From NCBI GenBank assembly GCA_022885665.1, contig JAGQDJ010000075.1, positions 186,001 to 250,000 on the forward strand: 64,000 bases of DNA. Direction: 5' to 3'. This DNA is from Triops longicaudatus (Eukaryota > Arthropoda > Branchiopoda > Notostraca > Triopsidae). The notes under the pieces were generated by a model. That model had not been told where the DNA came from. It searched no databases and worked only from the letters and a program-made list of their open reading frames with translations. A program made the position numbers and the translations under genes. Below are positions 1-11,940 of the stretch, piece by piece (positions within the stretch are counted from its first letter, which is position 1; each line of letters starts with the position of its first letter).

Positions 1-3000
1 AGCTCAGCAATTTGGGCCATTTACGATCAAAGGAAAGGGCTCAACTCGGCAGAGACACAATTATACGCCGGTTAGCGAAAGAATATTAAGCGTCTCTCGG
101 TCTTTTCTTTCGGCCATTTATCTAAGCTTCCAACGAAGTTCTACAAAACTGTTTCTTCCGCTCGCCCATAATGGTGGATGCGAGCTAAACTAACATGTCG
201 AAAAACTTTCCTTTTCCTTTCTAGAGTACCTTCCTCGGAAAGAAATTTCGTCTCGCTTAAAGGAAAGCAAACGTCGACAGTTGATAAACGGTAACGACTC
301 GAGCAATTTCTTCTTCTCCTTAAACTCTCCCTTTTCTTTTGACGTCTAGCAGTTTTTCCTCCCCATTTTTGCTTCGTATTCACTGTAGCGAAAAAGTAGA
401 ATAAAAAACAGGGTACAAGAGCCTTTGATTGGCCTTGCTCAATCATTCGTAACTAAGTCGCTGAACTCAGCTCTTACCACAGCTGCTTTTATTTTCTTCT
501 CATTTTGGCTGGCACGATCCAAGGAAATTCTCCCGGCGTCTCGACGGAATGCCATTCGCAAATGAAAACTACTTTACAGCCTCTCATAGTCAATGCGAAT
601 ATGAAGAGGAAAAGGGGAGCTTTTGTCGTCGTCTTTGGTCTTGCCCTCGCAGACGTTCCCATACGCTCAAGGAAATTGTCTTTTTGCGCTTATCTCTATA
701 CTCCTAGAACTAACAGGATTTTTAGCCATGCAAAAATCTCCAGCCTGACAACCTCTCGACAGTAGTCTAATGATAGCTGTTTAATCTTGGCGATCTTTTG
801 TTCCAAAGGAGACAACGCAGCACTGTGCGGCTCAAAGTCGCTACGTAACCTCTATTTTCTCCGATTTTGCTTTTGTGCGACGGGCGAGCTCAACGAGAAC
901 CCTCCATGATGAGTCACTTCAGACGCTCATGGGTAAAACTGCGTGGCATGTACACAGGGCGAGTCTTCGGAAACGAGCCGCGTCATATGCCACTGCAGCC
1001 AGGTAAGATCGAGCAAAAAAAAAAAAACTTGTGCTGACTCACGTGGGACTATACATTCCTTCACTCTTTCGTCGCCCTTGCGTTCTACAGCGTTCTTACT
1101 TCTAGCGTTTCAATCAAGCTAAGAACTCTTTCGTTTCTCAGAGAGAAAGCCACGGCAGTCTTCGTTACTCGATCGAGGTTGAAGTTGTTAAACCTTCTTA
1201 GACTTGCAAATTCGTCCGAAATTGCAGTACTACCGGGGAAAAACTGTCACCGCATGTTGGAAGACATGTGCTTACAAAAGCACTAAAAAAATAGCCTTTA
1301 AAGTGAAAATTGCAAAAGACCGAACGAGAAGAAAACCACTAAGGTGATAAACTTATTCATCATCATGCCTTGCATCACGAGCTAGCCGGCACTTTTAAAT
1401 AGGTAGGACGTAAACCTCCCTATCAGCGGATAACCACAGCGGCAGGAACAGCCACCACGCTCGCCGTTGAGTCAGGAAGGTGCGGTCAACCAACGCTAAA
1501 GAGGCCAAGGAAAACTCGCAACCGCATCCAACTCCGAGACGCCTTTCGTTCTCGATGCTCATAGCCTCGCAGCTTTTTGTCTCGGGAGCTTAGCAAACCT
1601 TATGCATCTCTCTTCGTCAATTCAATAGTATGGCCATCTTTTTCTGTCCCGGTAATCCTCGGCGGATTGGTCCATGAAAGAACCTGACAATAAACATCGT
1701 GCTTGGCTTCACTGTTGTCGTCTCTGGCTCAGTGGCTGCTGGTAGCGAACGAAAGCAAACTTTAATTGGTTGAATACTTGCCAGAAAACCGTCGCCAACT
1801 TGGAGATCCCAGCTTCTCGTTCAAAACGTCTCATGCCTGCTTGAACTCATCCTTCCTACGAGGTCGTCACAAATGTCAATAGAAAACCTTAAACAAGACG
1901 AATCCAGCTCTTGCCAACTTTTTCTCCCCGACAACAAAAAGAGGAAGAAAGAGTGCCCATTATGAGCTTGCTATTTTTCCCCTTTCTTTTCACAGTTGTC
2001 TTTTTTTTCCTGACACTACAAACGCTTGTTTACATGAAAGATAACAGGTTGCTGCGTCTCCCTCCGTAGCAATATATGGATGCCTCTCTTTGCTCTCGCT
2101 GTCGAGTTTCCCACGAAGATCTTGTGTTTCGCCCAAAATTAAACTATGCTACAAAAGTCTCGTTTCCGAACCCCGAACGACAAAAATGTCACCACCCCTA
2201 AAAAAAGATCCTGAATGTCCCCGACCTGACGTCACTATTTCTAGACCCTCTTGTTTATTAACCAATAAAATGTGGAAATTTAGCTAGCAGCAATTACAAT
2301 TAGTCTCAAAAGAAATTTTAATAATAAAGTTTTCAAATTACAGCCCCTCGAACAAGTGATTTTCCGAAACCTTCCCACTAATTCGCACTTGTTCCAACTA
2401 ATGTTTAGTCTTTCGAAAATACTGCATTTCAATGTCATTTTCTTAATTCGTCACGAGTATTTCAACTCGAGCCAACTGTTAAAAATCTCCAAAAATGCTA
2501 TTAAGTCGTTACAAATCGTCAATGCAAGTCTCGCCTTTCCCATGCAGTCGAACAAGAACGAGTATGCAGAGAGCATGCGGCATCCGAGCAACTAGAATAT
2601 TTTCAGGTTGTGTTCAAAATTCCAGCACTAAGGGTTGAAGATTTATGAATTGCACACGACGAGTTTCAAGGACAGACAGCAAAGGGTGTTGTGTCCCCAC
2701 TCGATGCCCAGATTCTTTCTCGTGTCAAGTTAGACAAGTTCAGACGAGAAAGGAGGTATGTTGCACACCGGGATGTTCTCCAACAAGTACTGCCATTACG
2801 TGGGGTCCAGCTTTCCCTAGTTTTAGCCCTCAGTCCTGGTATTTACCCCCTCTCGCGTCCTTCTTTCTTCCCGCTTTTATAAATTGCCTTCATCCAAAGG
2901 CAGCAAAACTAGATCTCCCCCCCCCCCTATACCTCTCCATTCCTATATGAGGATATCACAAATCTCTGTTACGCCACCTGGCCGGCACCCATCACTGTCA

Positions 3001-6000
3001 TTTGCATACCGGTCGTTTCACTTTGGCCGAGCTGCGCATTATTTGACATTGCAATGTCCCCAAGGATAATTCTTTCATTAATAAGCTGTCAAAGAACTCA
3101 GACCATTTGTCTCCCCCAAAAATGCTCCATTACTCCCTTTTTCCCGTTTATTAAAATCTGTTCCTCCAAATGTGTTCACAAACCTTGCAGACGCTGAAAA
3201 ATCAGGCATCATAACCTAGTTCGGTATCGCTTGCAAGATACCTTCAACAGAGCTTGAATCAAGGTAATTAGACGCTTTAGCTCGTTTGGTCATCCCTCAG
3301 ATCGTCGTCACGCTCCAGAAACGATCGAGGGAAGCTTTGAGCCAGCGTTCAAGATCTTGAAACTTTGCATAGCTCCATGTCTGGGGATGAGATCCGACAC
3401 GTTACGTTTCGTGGTCGTTTTCCGCCCTCTCATATTTCCGTTCTCTCGTGTGCAGTTGCACAATTCTGTCTGTGACTCTCGAGCGTTTCAAACCTGGTTT
3501 CTCTGCTTCTTCTCCATCTCTCGCTTTCTTTCGCTCCCTCTCTCTTCCACTGAAGCGAAATTGTATACATTACAACTCCGCTTGAGGTCCCTACACCCAA
3601 ACACATACAAGCATCTATTCTCCAAACAAAATCTCCTTCAAATCCACATCCGTAGCCCTGTCTCAAGCAGATATCATTCGTACCCGTGGTTCTCGGACGC
3701 CCTGCGAGAACTTCACGCATAAACTTCCCGGAAATAGGCCCACTCTGGCTGCACTTTTTTTTCGCAACAAACACATTCATAGCACTTGCCTCAGCTAGGG
3801 GACCCTTCAATACTCCGACACCAAAGTAAACAAGCTAACCTCAATTTCCTTCCCCTTTTCCGGTGAGAAAGGAAAACACAAGCTCAGTTCAAGTTTGCAA
3901 TATCGCTATGACAACTGCCACAGCACTCGGTTTTCTCCAATGATCAATGATGCCATTGACTTAAAGCTCGCATCCGTCATCTTTCATTTATCGTGTCTCT
4001 TAAAGACACGCACTACAACGACAGATCAAAAGGACAATTTATCTTTCGTAATACCCTGATCACCAGCGCAGACTCCACCTCCCCTCCCAGACTTTACATA
4101 ATTATTTCATTTTTCTCGGCGCAGTCAGTAAAAAAAAAGCTTTTTGCTACTTCCATTAATTTCTCGTCCGCCTCGGAATACAAAAAAAGGAAAACCTTTA
4201 GAAGCAGCCACTCCGATCCCCTCTCTCCCCTTCATCTAAATGGATAATTTAAGATGATACAGTGCAGCCCAAGCAAGACAGAAAAACCCTCAAGGCTCAT
4301 CACCATCTCGAGGATAAGTGCTTTCGTTTTATAATATAGAACTAATAAGGTTCTTGTTCTATTCCTAGCCTAATTTACCTTTTGTCTCGCCCTATTATTC
4401 ATAAGAGCTCTAGCGTGTGATAAAGAAACGTGTCTTTTCTCTCTTCCAATTTACCTAACAGATCTACGCCAAAAAGGAAGGAAAGATCACGTCAGCATAG
4501 AGACCCATAAGCTTGCAATCAATAAACCGATTCTGGAAGGAAACCTCGTTTTCCCGAGGGTTACACCACCCCGTCTCTCTAAACCAACCACCCCTGCCCC
4601 TTCTTTAACTAAAGCAACTGGTGATATTGCGCGGAACGGCTTTCCGCCCACGTAAAAATTAAGACTGTTCACAACCGCTTCCTAATGTGGCCTTTCAGTG
4701 TAAGAAGAAACACGGCCACATTCCAGAGCCACAGCTCATAGCTTCAAGTTTTTTTTTTATTGGACCCATTAATTAGGCTCGGTGGAACCAATCCAGGCTG
4801 CTGCGCTGCAGATTTACCCCATTTGTAATCCACACAAAATTTTCTTAAAGGAATGCATGTTCTTGCATCATCTCAGTTCGTTCCTCTTTCAATTTCATTG
4901 GCAGCAAAGAGAAAAAAAGGGGGAGAAGAAATCGTTCCCTTAGTACCCTCGTCTTACATACACACAGTCAACTCGGGCCCTGCTCCGAGTCTCCAGGATG
5001 GATATTTACTACAACGGGTCCCTTTCCGTCTCCTTGATTAATTGCCTGTCACGACCGACTAAAGTACAGAACCCAGTCCTGGATATTGCGCCAGCCAGAT
5101 ACTCCCAAGTACGGACTTTTTACGTATGTCATCTCATCTACATCCTCCCAGATGAAATCTACTTCAGAATATACCTAGCAGCATGCAAAAAAAGACCATC
5201 TTCGCCAATGTTTTATGCAATTGCAAACATCGTTTAAATTTCCATCCACTCCAAAAGTTTTTCCCAGACCCCCCCCCCCTTTTTTTTCTTTGGATGTTTC
5301 TTCAGAACATTAGCACTCCAGGAAAAAAAGTTCAATGTCCACTGGAGGAATGAATACTAAATTTTTGGACGTTAGACAGAAGAAAGGAATTTCGAAGAAA
5401 AAAGATCGTTCACGGTTCCCGTGTATAAATATCTTCCTTCCTCGCTATTTTTACAGGCTCCTCGAAAAGCGCCATGATAAGAGCATAAGGCGGAAAAGGC
5501 GATGAAATGAAATTGACGATACGACCCTTTAAAAAAGTAGAAAAAGAAGCTAAGAGCACACTGCAGATCACCATGGCTCCAGTCCAATAAAAGAGCCGTC
5601 ATAATTACTGACAGACATACGTTAGAACCGGCGGAAGGAGGGAGTAATAAAATAGCTCAACGACTGAAAAAGAAGAGGAAAAAAAACACTGAGATATAAT
5701 AAAGGACGTTGTGTAGAAGAACTCTGGTTCTGTTCTGCTCTGACAGAATCTTTGGAGTCAAATAAAACGAGCAATAAGCCAGCACCCAAGCCTATTAACT
5801 CTGTCCGCTTGCTCCGCAAAAACAATCAAAGAAAAAAAGTGACTTTTCCGGCGACGTATATCTAGTGACTCACACTCCCGATACCGAACCAAATTAGCAA
5901 AGCGACGTCTTCGCAATCAGGCAGCACCAAGAAAATAAAAAAGTTGCCCCTCCAACCCCCCAAAAACAGGAAGCAGACACGAAAGGTATGAACATATTGA

Positions 6001-9000
6001 ACACAATAACTGTCCTGCCCAATGCGGTAAAGGAAAAGAGTAGCTAAAATACAGTCGTGCACGACTCAGGAGTGAAAACAAAGAACTGAACGTAAAAATT
6101 GGTTAAAACATACTTCTACAAAAAAAAGGGTCAAAGTGGAGCTCCCCGCAAAACAAATGTTCAGTCTGTACCCGTCCATGTGAAAGGAAAAAAAGATTGG
6201 CAGACGGCCAAAATAAAGATTCACACACTAGTTTCCTTTTCAAGAACATGGGGACAGTGGGTTTTGTATGTGTGGAAAGACAAAAAAGTAGCCTTGACTT
6301 ACCGTCCAATACGGGCGCCAAACTCTGCATTTAAAAGTGTCTTAGCGGCGATGTTTTGGTCTGGCAATCAAGCGCAAATATGACGTAGTACGGCAGTAAG
6401 TGGATAGGGTTGAGAGATGGGTCGAAACTGGACATATAAATTCCGATCGACGCTCCAAAATTCGTATTTGGTGGCGGGAGAAGGGCTAGGAGATTTTTGC
6501 AAGCAGCAACGGTAGTGGGCAGCGAGTCGCGAACCTGCCGGGCTTCGTCTGCAAGGGCGCACACTAAATCTTAACGCAGAGCGGTTCTCTCAAATCAGGT
6601 GAAAATAGATCTGGCTTGCAAAGAGGGACGAACGAGTTAGGCCAGCGAATCAAGGGACATTGACCAAAAAGCTGCAAGGACAAAAATAAGTCAACAATAT
6701 TAACGGTGTGCTTTACTGCCAGCATTACGGGAAAAAACAACTTATTATTCATACACTGCTACGCTTCCATTAAGTTTACGTTCATGTAGAGTCTACGCAG
6801 AGGACAGATGTGTATCCTACGGTCACAGATAAACATCGCTGAAAAACGTGACAGTAAATGGGACTGGAGTACCTTATCAGAACTCTTGACAGTCAAGGTT
6901 TCACTGACAAAATCTCTCAATGATAGTGACAAATGATTTTTTTTAAAAAAAGGCCTATAATCAATGCTGAGTAAGGGAACGAATTCGGAAACATGATTAT
7001 CGCAATAAAAAGCAGGTCTTCAACTTCCCGTTTTTCCATTCATTTATTTTGCCATCCATTCTAGATGGCGAAGTTTCTAAAGCGAAGATTTTCCAAGCTG
7101 TCAAGCCAGTTCAGACTGTGATCTGTTCGCCAATGCTACTTTGCATGATTTTCAACAAGCGTATAAGCAATCTATCTGACGAAATTCACGCAGAAAACCA
7201 GGACTACCTTTTTTTTTACAATGAATCTTTTAAGTATAGGAATTTCTACGTTGACCATTACTGGACATAAGTGTGAAAATGTTTTGTAAAGAAAAGGTGA
7301 CTTAGTTCTACAACAACTCTTTTATTTCTTGATACCCATTTTCACATGAGAGCGCTTCGCGCTCCTTCATCGCATTTTCATTTCACGCTCGTCTTCACAA
7401 CCATCACATTATAAACTGGGCAGCACTTAGACAGCAAAGGGACAGGACGTTGTAACTAATAATTCCTCAGCCCAGCTGCCTGACCCTTCTGTTTTGCATC
7501 CTGGCTTGTTATGACGCAAGCGAGATAAGCTCCATAACCAACCGAATGAAATACAACAGTAATACGCTTTATACGCAAACACTTTCAACAGAACCAATGC
7601 TAGTGCCACCAAAAACCCCATCTGTTTCAAACATCCCATTTTTTTCTGTTTCCAAAACATCAAACTTGGCCAATACAACCACAAGCGCGTGAGCACTACC
7701 CACAACCTACGCTCCGTTTTTAGGTCTACGTTTTTTCCGCCTTTTTTATCATTGTAAAAGACATCTAGCACTTCTCCGAACTTTCAACTTTGTTATTTTG
7801 CTTTTTTTCTTAAAAAAAAAAGAAGTGATTAGCCTGGCGAGTGCTCATGGCATTCTAACAAGAAACGAAAGCTGCTTCGGGAAAGGGAGTTACGAGTCGA
7901 GCTACATGGGAACACAATATGTGTGCATACCACATTCCTTAAGCATGGCTCACGGGTCTCACCTTGACGAATTGGAAGCTTAATGTATATCCCGCACCTC
8001 AAATTCCTTGTAATTTTGCAGACCTTGCATCACCGTTTCACTGAATGAAAATCCGCGAGATTATCGGTTGCAACGGAACCACAAGTTGTTTGAATACTCC
8101 CCGGAACTGTGAATGTGCGACGTAGCGAGTAGGGATGATATCATAAACTCTTGGAAGTTTCCACATTGACTGTTTATCGCCTTTTTTCAGGGGGAAAACG
8201 TGGCACAGAGCGATACGCAAAACGAAAGCAAGGATGGCAGACTGAAACACCCAAACAAGGAAAGAGAGCGCAGTTAGAGTAATAACACCGCAATTGAATA
8301 ACAAGCAAATACAGCACAAGCTTCTACTGGTTTAGGACTGTTGCAATTTGCTGGCGAAGCGTGCGCTGCAAGAATCCTGACTGATAACAGAACGGACACC
8401 AGACTTGGCAGCTTCGGCGTTCAACTCTCCGCTCCTTCGCACTCTCCCCAAGCTCAGCCTTAATCTCCGCCCCCTTTTAAATTCACGCTCACGCTCCAGC
8501 TCCAAACAAAAACCGGATTGAAACCTACAGAGGTCGTCTTCGCCGTCTAACCCGAAAAACTGGGTGTCCACGGAACGCGTCTGGCTGCTCGGTCTCGACC
8601 CAAACCAGTACAAGACCTTCGAACCAAAAAATGCCCAATGAAAAACGAATATCAAGAAAAAAATAAACATAAGTAACCGAAACTTTTTCTCCTTCTTTCG
8701 CCCTTTATTAAAAGCTCACGGCATATCCCGAGAAAAAAAAAAGAAATAAATAAAAAGAACAAACAAAGAAAAGCGGGACAACCACTTGGGGATTGCCACG
8801 ATCACCGGTCGTTCATGTGGGACTCCCTTAGTTAAAACGGGAGCCAAATAAGCACGGAAACCACTCTAGCAAAGCTTCCGTAACCTAAACCAACTACTCG
8901 AGCTCCACCGACAGGGAGGCAAATCAACCGATAAGGAGGAAGCCAGTAAAAAGCCATAGCCCCTGTAACCTTTGCGCTCCAGCCTCTTTCTGCCATTTAT

Positions 9001-10011
9001 ACAAATGCTCTACACCAACTTGTGTTTACAAAATGACGTCATCCGGCTGCTTAATAAGTCCCGGATTCCCAGAAAATAAAGCCATCATGAGACAGGAAAA
9101 GAACTAAATGATGGATCAAAGTAAATGACTTTCCACGAACAGCCACTGTATAGGGCTGCAAAGCGTCTTCCTAAAAAGGTCAAAACCCAAAATGCCTTCG
9201 AAAGGAAGAGAATTCAGTGGGATATTAAGTGCGTTTTTAGGATTGCCGTCGTCTTCAATTGCCACTTGGGAGTGAAGAGACATTCCTCCCAAGTTATCTG
9301 TCCCCTCAAATCTTTCATTGTTGTTGACCCCCTTGCGCTTATGTGTGTCCCCGTGCCAAATTTGAGGGAAAAGGAGACGTCTTTTTTTCTTTTACTTCTT
9401 CGTCTTTTCCTTCGCTGGTATCTCCGGCGAGCTGAAAGTACGGGAAAGAACAACTAAACTAACAACGCCAGCAGAGCAGGGCACCCTCTCCTCCCCCGTT
9501 TGTGTGCTCCCGACTGACAATGATGAAGACAAATAGAAAGTTACGGCTAGTCGCTAGGTTAGCTCTGTCTTTTGTTCTCTGTCGCCCAGCGTTCTACTTG
9601 TAAATAGTCCTTTCTCTCTTCCTACGGTTCCCCAACCAACCTAGTTGTCTGCTTTTCATATCAAAGAGTCACATTCGTGGCAGGAGCCACAATCTTTCAG
9701 AGCAGCAAATTTACTCATGAAAAAATCGGTTCTGGTAAAAAGGTACTTAGCATACGGCCATGCCCGAGCACTACCACATCTTGCCCGCGACCCTTTTTCA
9801 GGCAAGAGGCTCGATCAGCCTTTGAGCACGCCGAAGCAGGAGACAATTTTTCCTTGTATGAAATATTGGTGCAACGTTTCCCGAAAAGTGCTTTTATTAG
9901 GTAATATACTGCCATACATATCTGGGCTTTGACAATAGGGAAAAGCCTAAACAGGTAACAAAACTAAGATTTCAAACCGCGCAAACTGAGATCTTCAGAT
10001 CGTTATTTATA
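1..10011. other. Non-coding stretch, no recognisable gene
   Basis: I see no gene of a known family on either strand. Open frames up to about 126 codons occur, for example at 3,430-3,810 on the minus strand, but each overlaps an equally long frame on the other strand or in another phase and none shows a domain. Short homopolymers are present, including C runs near 2,919 and 5,270 and A runs near 1,015. No tRNA, rRNA or array-like repeat was seen. It could be intergenic DNA, a long intron or a non-coding transcript; the sequence alone does not say. Confidence 0.6.
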
Positions 10012-10072
10012 TACACAGTGGTATCCCGTTTAACGAACGCATTGTATAACGAACAACTTGTGCAACGAACTT
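10012..10072 (+). mobile_element. Probable terminal fragment of a pogo/Tigger-like DNA transposon
   Basis: The stretch starts with CACAGTGGTATCCCG after a TA and then carries three copies of the core AACGAAC spaced exactly 16 bp apart (cores at about 10,032, 10,048 and 10,064). A CAGTGG start followed by spaced AACGAA units is typical of the ends of pogo/Tigger-type Tc1-mariner elements. No matching inverted end and no transposase frame could be found nearby, so this looks like a solo or decayed end. A chance tandem repeat is the alternative. Confidence 0.4.
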
Positions 10073-10700
10073 GCAAAAAAAATGACTCGCACGAGCTCAG
10101 CTTAGGGTGAGCAAAAAAATTATAAAAATTTGACGGTTACGTTTCCCAGTCTGCACGCATGCATAACAGAAGAGAACTTGGCTTCCTCACGCCAGTCAGT
10201 TGCTGAGAAATAGCTTGCTTGCGTATCTCACTTTAGTTACCTAGTTTCAATGATTTTTTTTTCTCGATTTTAAGTGGTGCTTAACTGGCACCAGGAAATT
10301 CTGGCAATAAGAACAGAAAGAGATTTCTTCTGACGAAAAGCTGGCTGAGAGCACTGATTTCCTATGCTTTTCGCAGCCGTAAACGAATTTATTATGAAAT
10401 GGGAAGATATTGAAACCCAAGAAATAGTGTGGCATCCAAAACAGGTTGAAGCGAACAGATGCTTAGACATATTCAACGACAATGTCTTGCACTTCTCCAG
10501 AACCGTATTTAAGAGGAGACACTACACGATTTTTTTTAATAGACGGACAAACCACATTTGACGTATTCTTCTTAGTGTACCTCCGAACGATGAGAAGGTC
10601 TTGATGTCTTTTCCAAAGACAATACTAATTAGCTGTAAAGGGGGAAGATCAGTAGACAATAAACTCCTCTCCTACAACGTGAAGAAAAATACAGGATTTC
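10073..10700. other. Non-coding stretch after the transposon-like end
   Basis: No recognisable gene is seen. Open frames of 62-70 codons on both strands overlap near 10,250-10,560 and resemble no transposase that I can identify. If the transposon end just to the left is real, this could be its decayed body, but nothing in the translation supports that. Confidence 0.4.
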
Positions 10701-11940
10701 CCCCTCTCTATTTATGGGAGGCAGCCGCCCGCGACACTCGTCGAACGATCTAGTCATCGGGGGGCCAAGTCAAGAGCTCAAGACCTCGCTAGTTACATTT
10801 ACCGGACCAAGCTGACCAACTAGGCCTTCCGACCTTTGGGGATCAGGCCAGCAACTTCCCTGAGGACTTGCTGCCGCTGGCGTTGGCAGAAAAGTCGCTC
10901 AAGTCTATCGGTGAAGAGTGCAAAGTCCAAGGCTGATGACTCGGAAAGAAAATGGCCGCCGCGGACTTCACTGGATCTTTTTCTCCTTTGCGTTTAGCAA
11001 TGGAAAGTTCGCTCCAAGGCATTCCGGAGGCAGGCAAGGCACGCAAAGGAGGATTGTTATCGATCCGTTTGGGGTGAGTCTACCCTTACGCCCCATCCTG
11101 GCGCTGGGGACCACCTTCCGCGACCCAGACATATCCTCGCTTGAGAAAAATCCTCAATTTCCGCATCAAACCTGAAACTTAGAATACAGTCTCAGTCTCG
11201 GCTCTGAAAACTTGTGCCCCGAACGAGACCCCGTGATAAGTTTTCGAGTTAGAACTCTGCCCCATTTAGGGTCCATCGACTACCAAGAATGGGTACGGAA
11301 TCTAATGTCGCTCGCCGCCGTGGTGGCACACGGGCCAGACCCCTGTTTGCGTAACTTGGGTCTCGATGTCTGCCGGGAACTCCGCTCTCTCCATTTCTTT
11401 TTCTCATCGGACGGTCTGTCGGACGGCTGTTACTTTTTTTCTCTCTCCCCCTCCGGGAATGTGCATCGTAAAGCTTGCTACTCTTGGCAGCAATGACCTC
11501 CTCGTCGCTTTCGACCAGCAACTCCCGACTCGAACTCCTCCTCGGCGTCCTTCCGCCTACACGACCACCATGTCCATTTTCTTTTTTTTTTCTCATCTTC
11601 CGTCTTTGGAACTTCCTTCGCTTTCCTTTTACCTCTTCCACGCGACTGGAAACTGGCTCTCTTGCCTTGGCTGATCTTCACTGTGCAACTCTTCACATTC
11701 AAATGGCCCGAAAAACAAGCATCGACCTCGGCTCTTGTCGGGGAGCTCTATAGACCATCCCCGCGCTCCAGTGCCACCATCGTTACAGGTTTCACCCCTT
11801 TCTATCCTTTCTATATCTATCATACATCCCGCAACATAACCGCATTTGTGCTAGCGAGCCTTTTCTTTCGTTATTTGTTTCGTTTCTCCCGCAACAGAAC
11901 GGCGACAAAACACATGCCTTTCCCGTAGCAAATCACTTCG
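10701..11940. other. GC-richer segment with overlapping open frames and a possible first exon
   Basis: This part is richer in G+C and CpG than its surroundings. A plus-strand ATG at 10,952 sits in a strong context (AAAATGGCC) and opens 41 codons rich in Ala, Gly and Ser, reaching a GTGAGT donor-like site at 11,074. Both strands are open over 11,212-11,750, including a basic minus-strand frame of 130 codons at 11,249-11,641. No frame matches a known family and I could not chain exons in a consistent phase. It could be a promoter or first-exon region, or only a GC-rich stretch with few stop codons. Confidence 0.25.

Noticed and set aside
1728..1775. tRNA-like A box (TGGCTCAGTGG), possible tRNA or SINE head
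   Set aside because: No matching B box at the right distance and no cloverleaf could be drawn.
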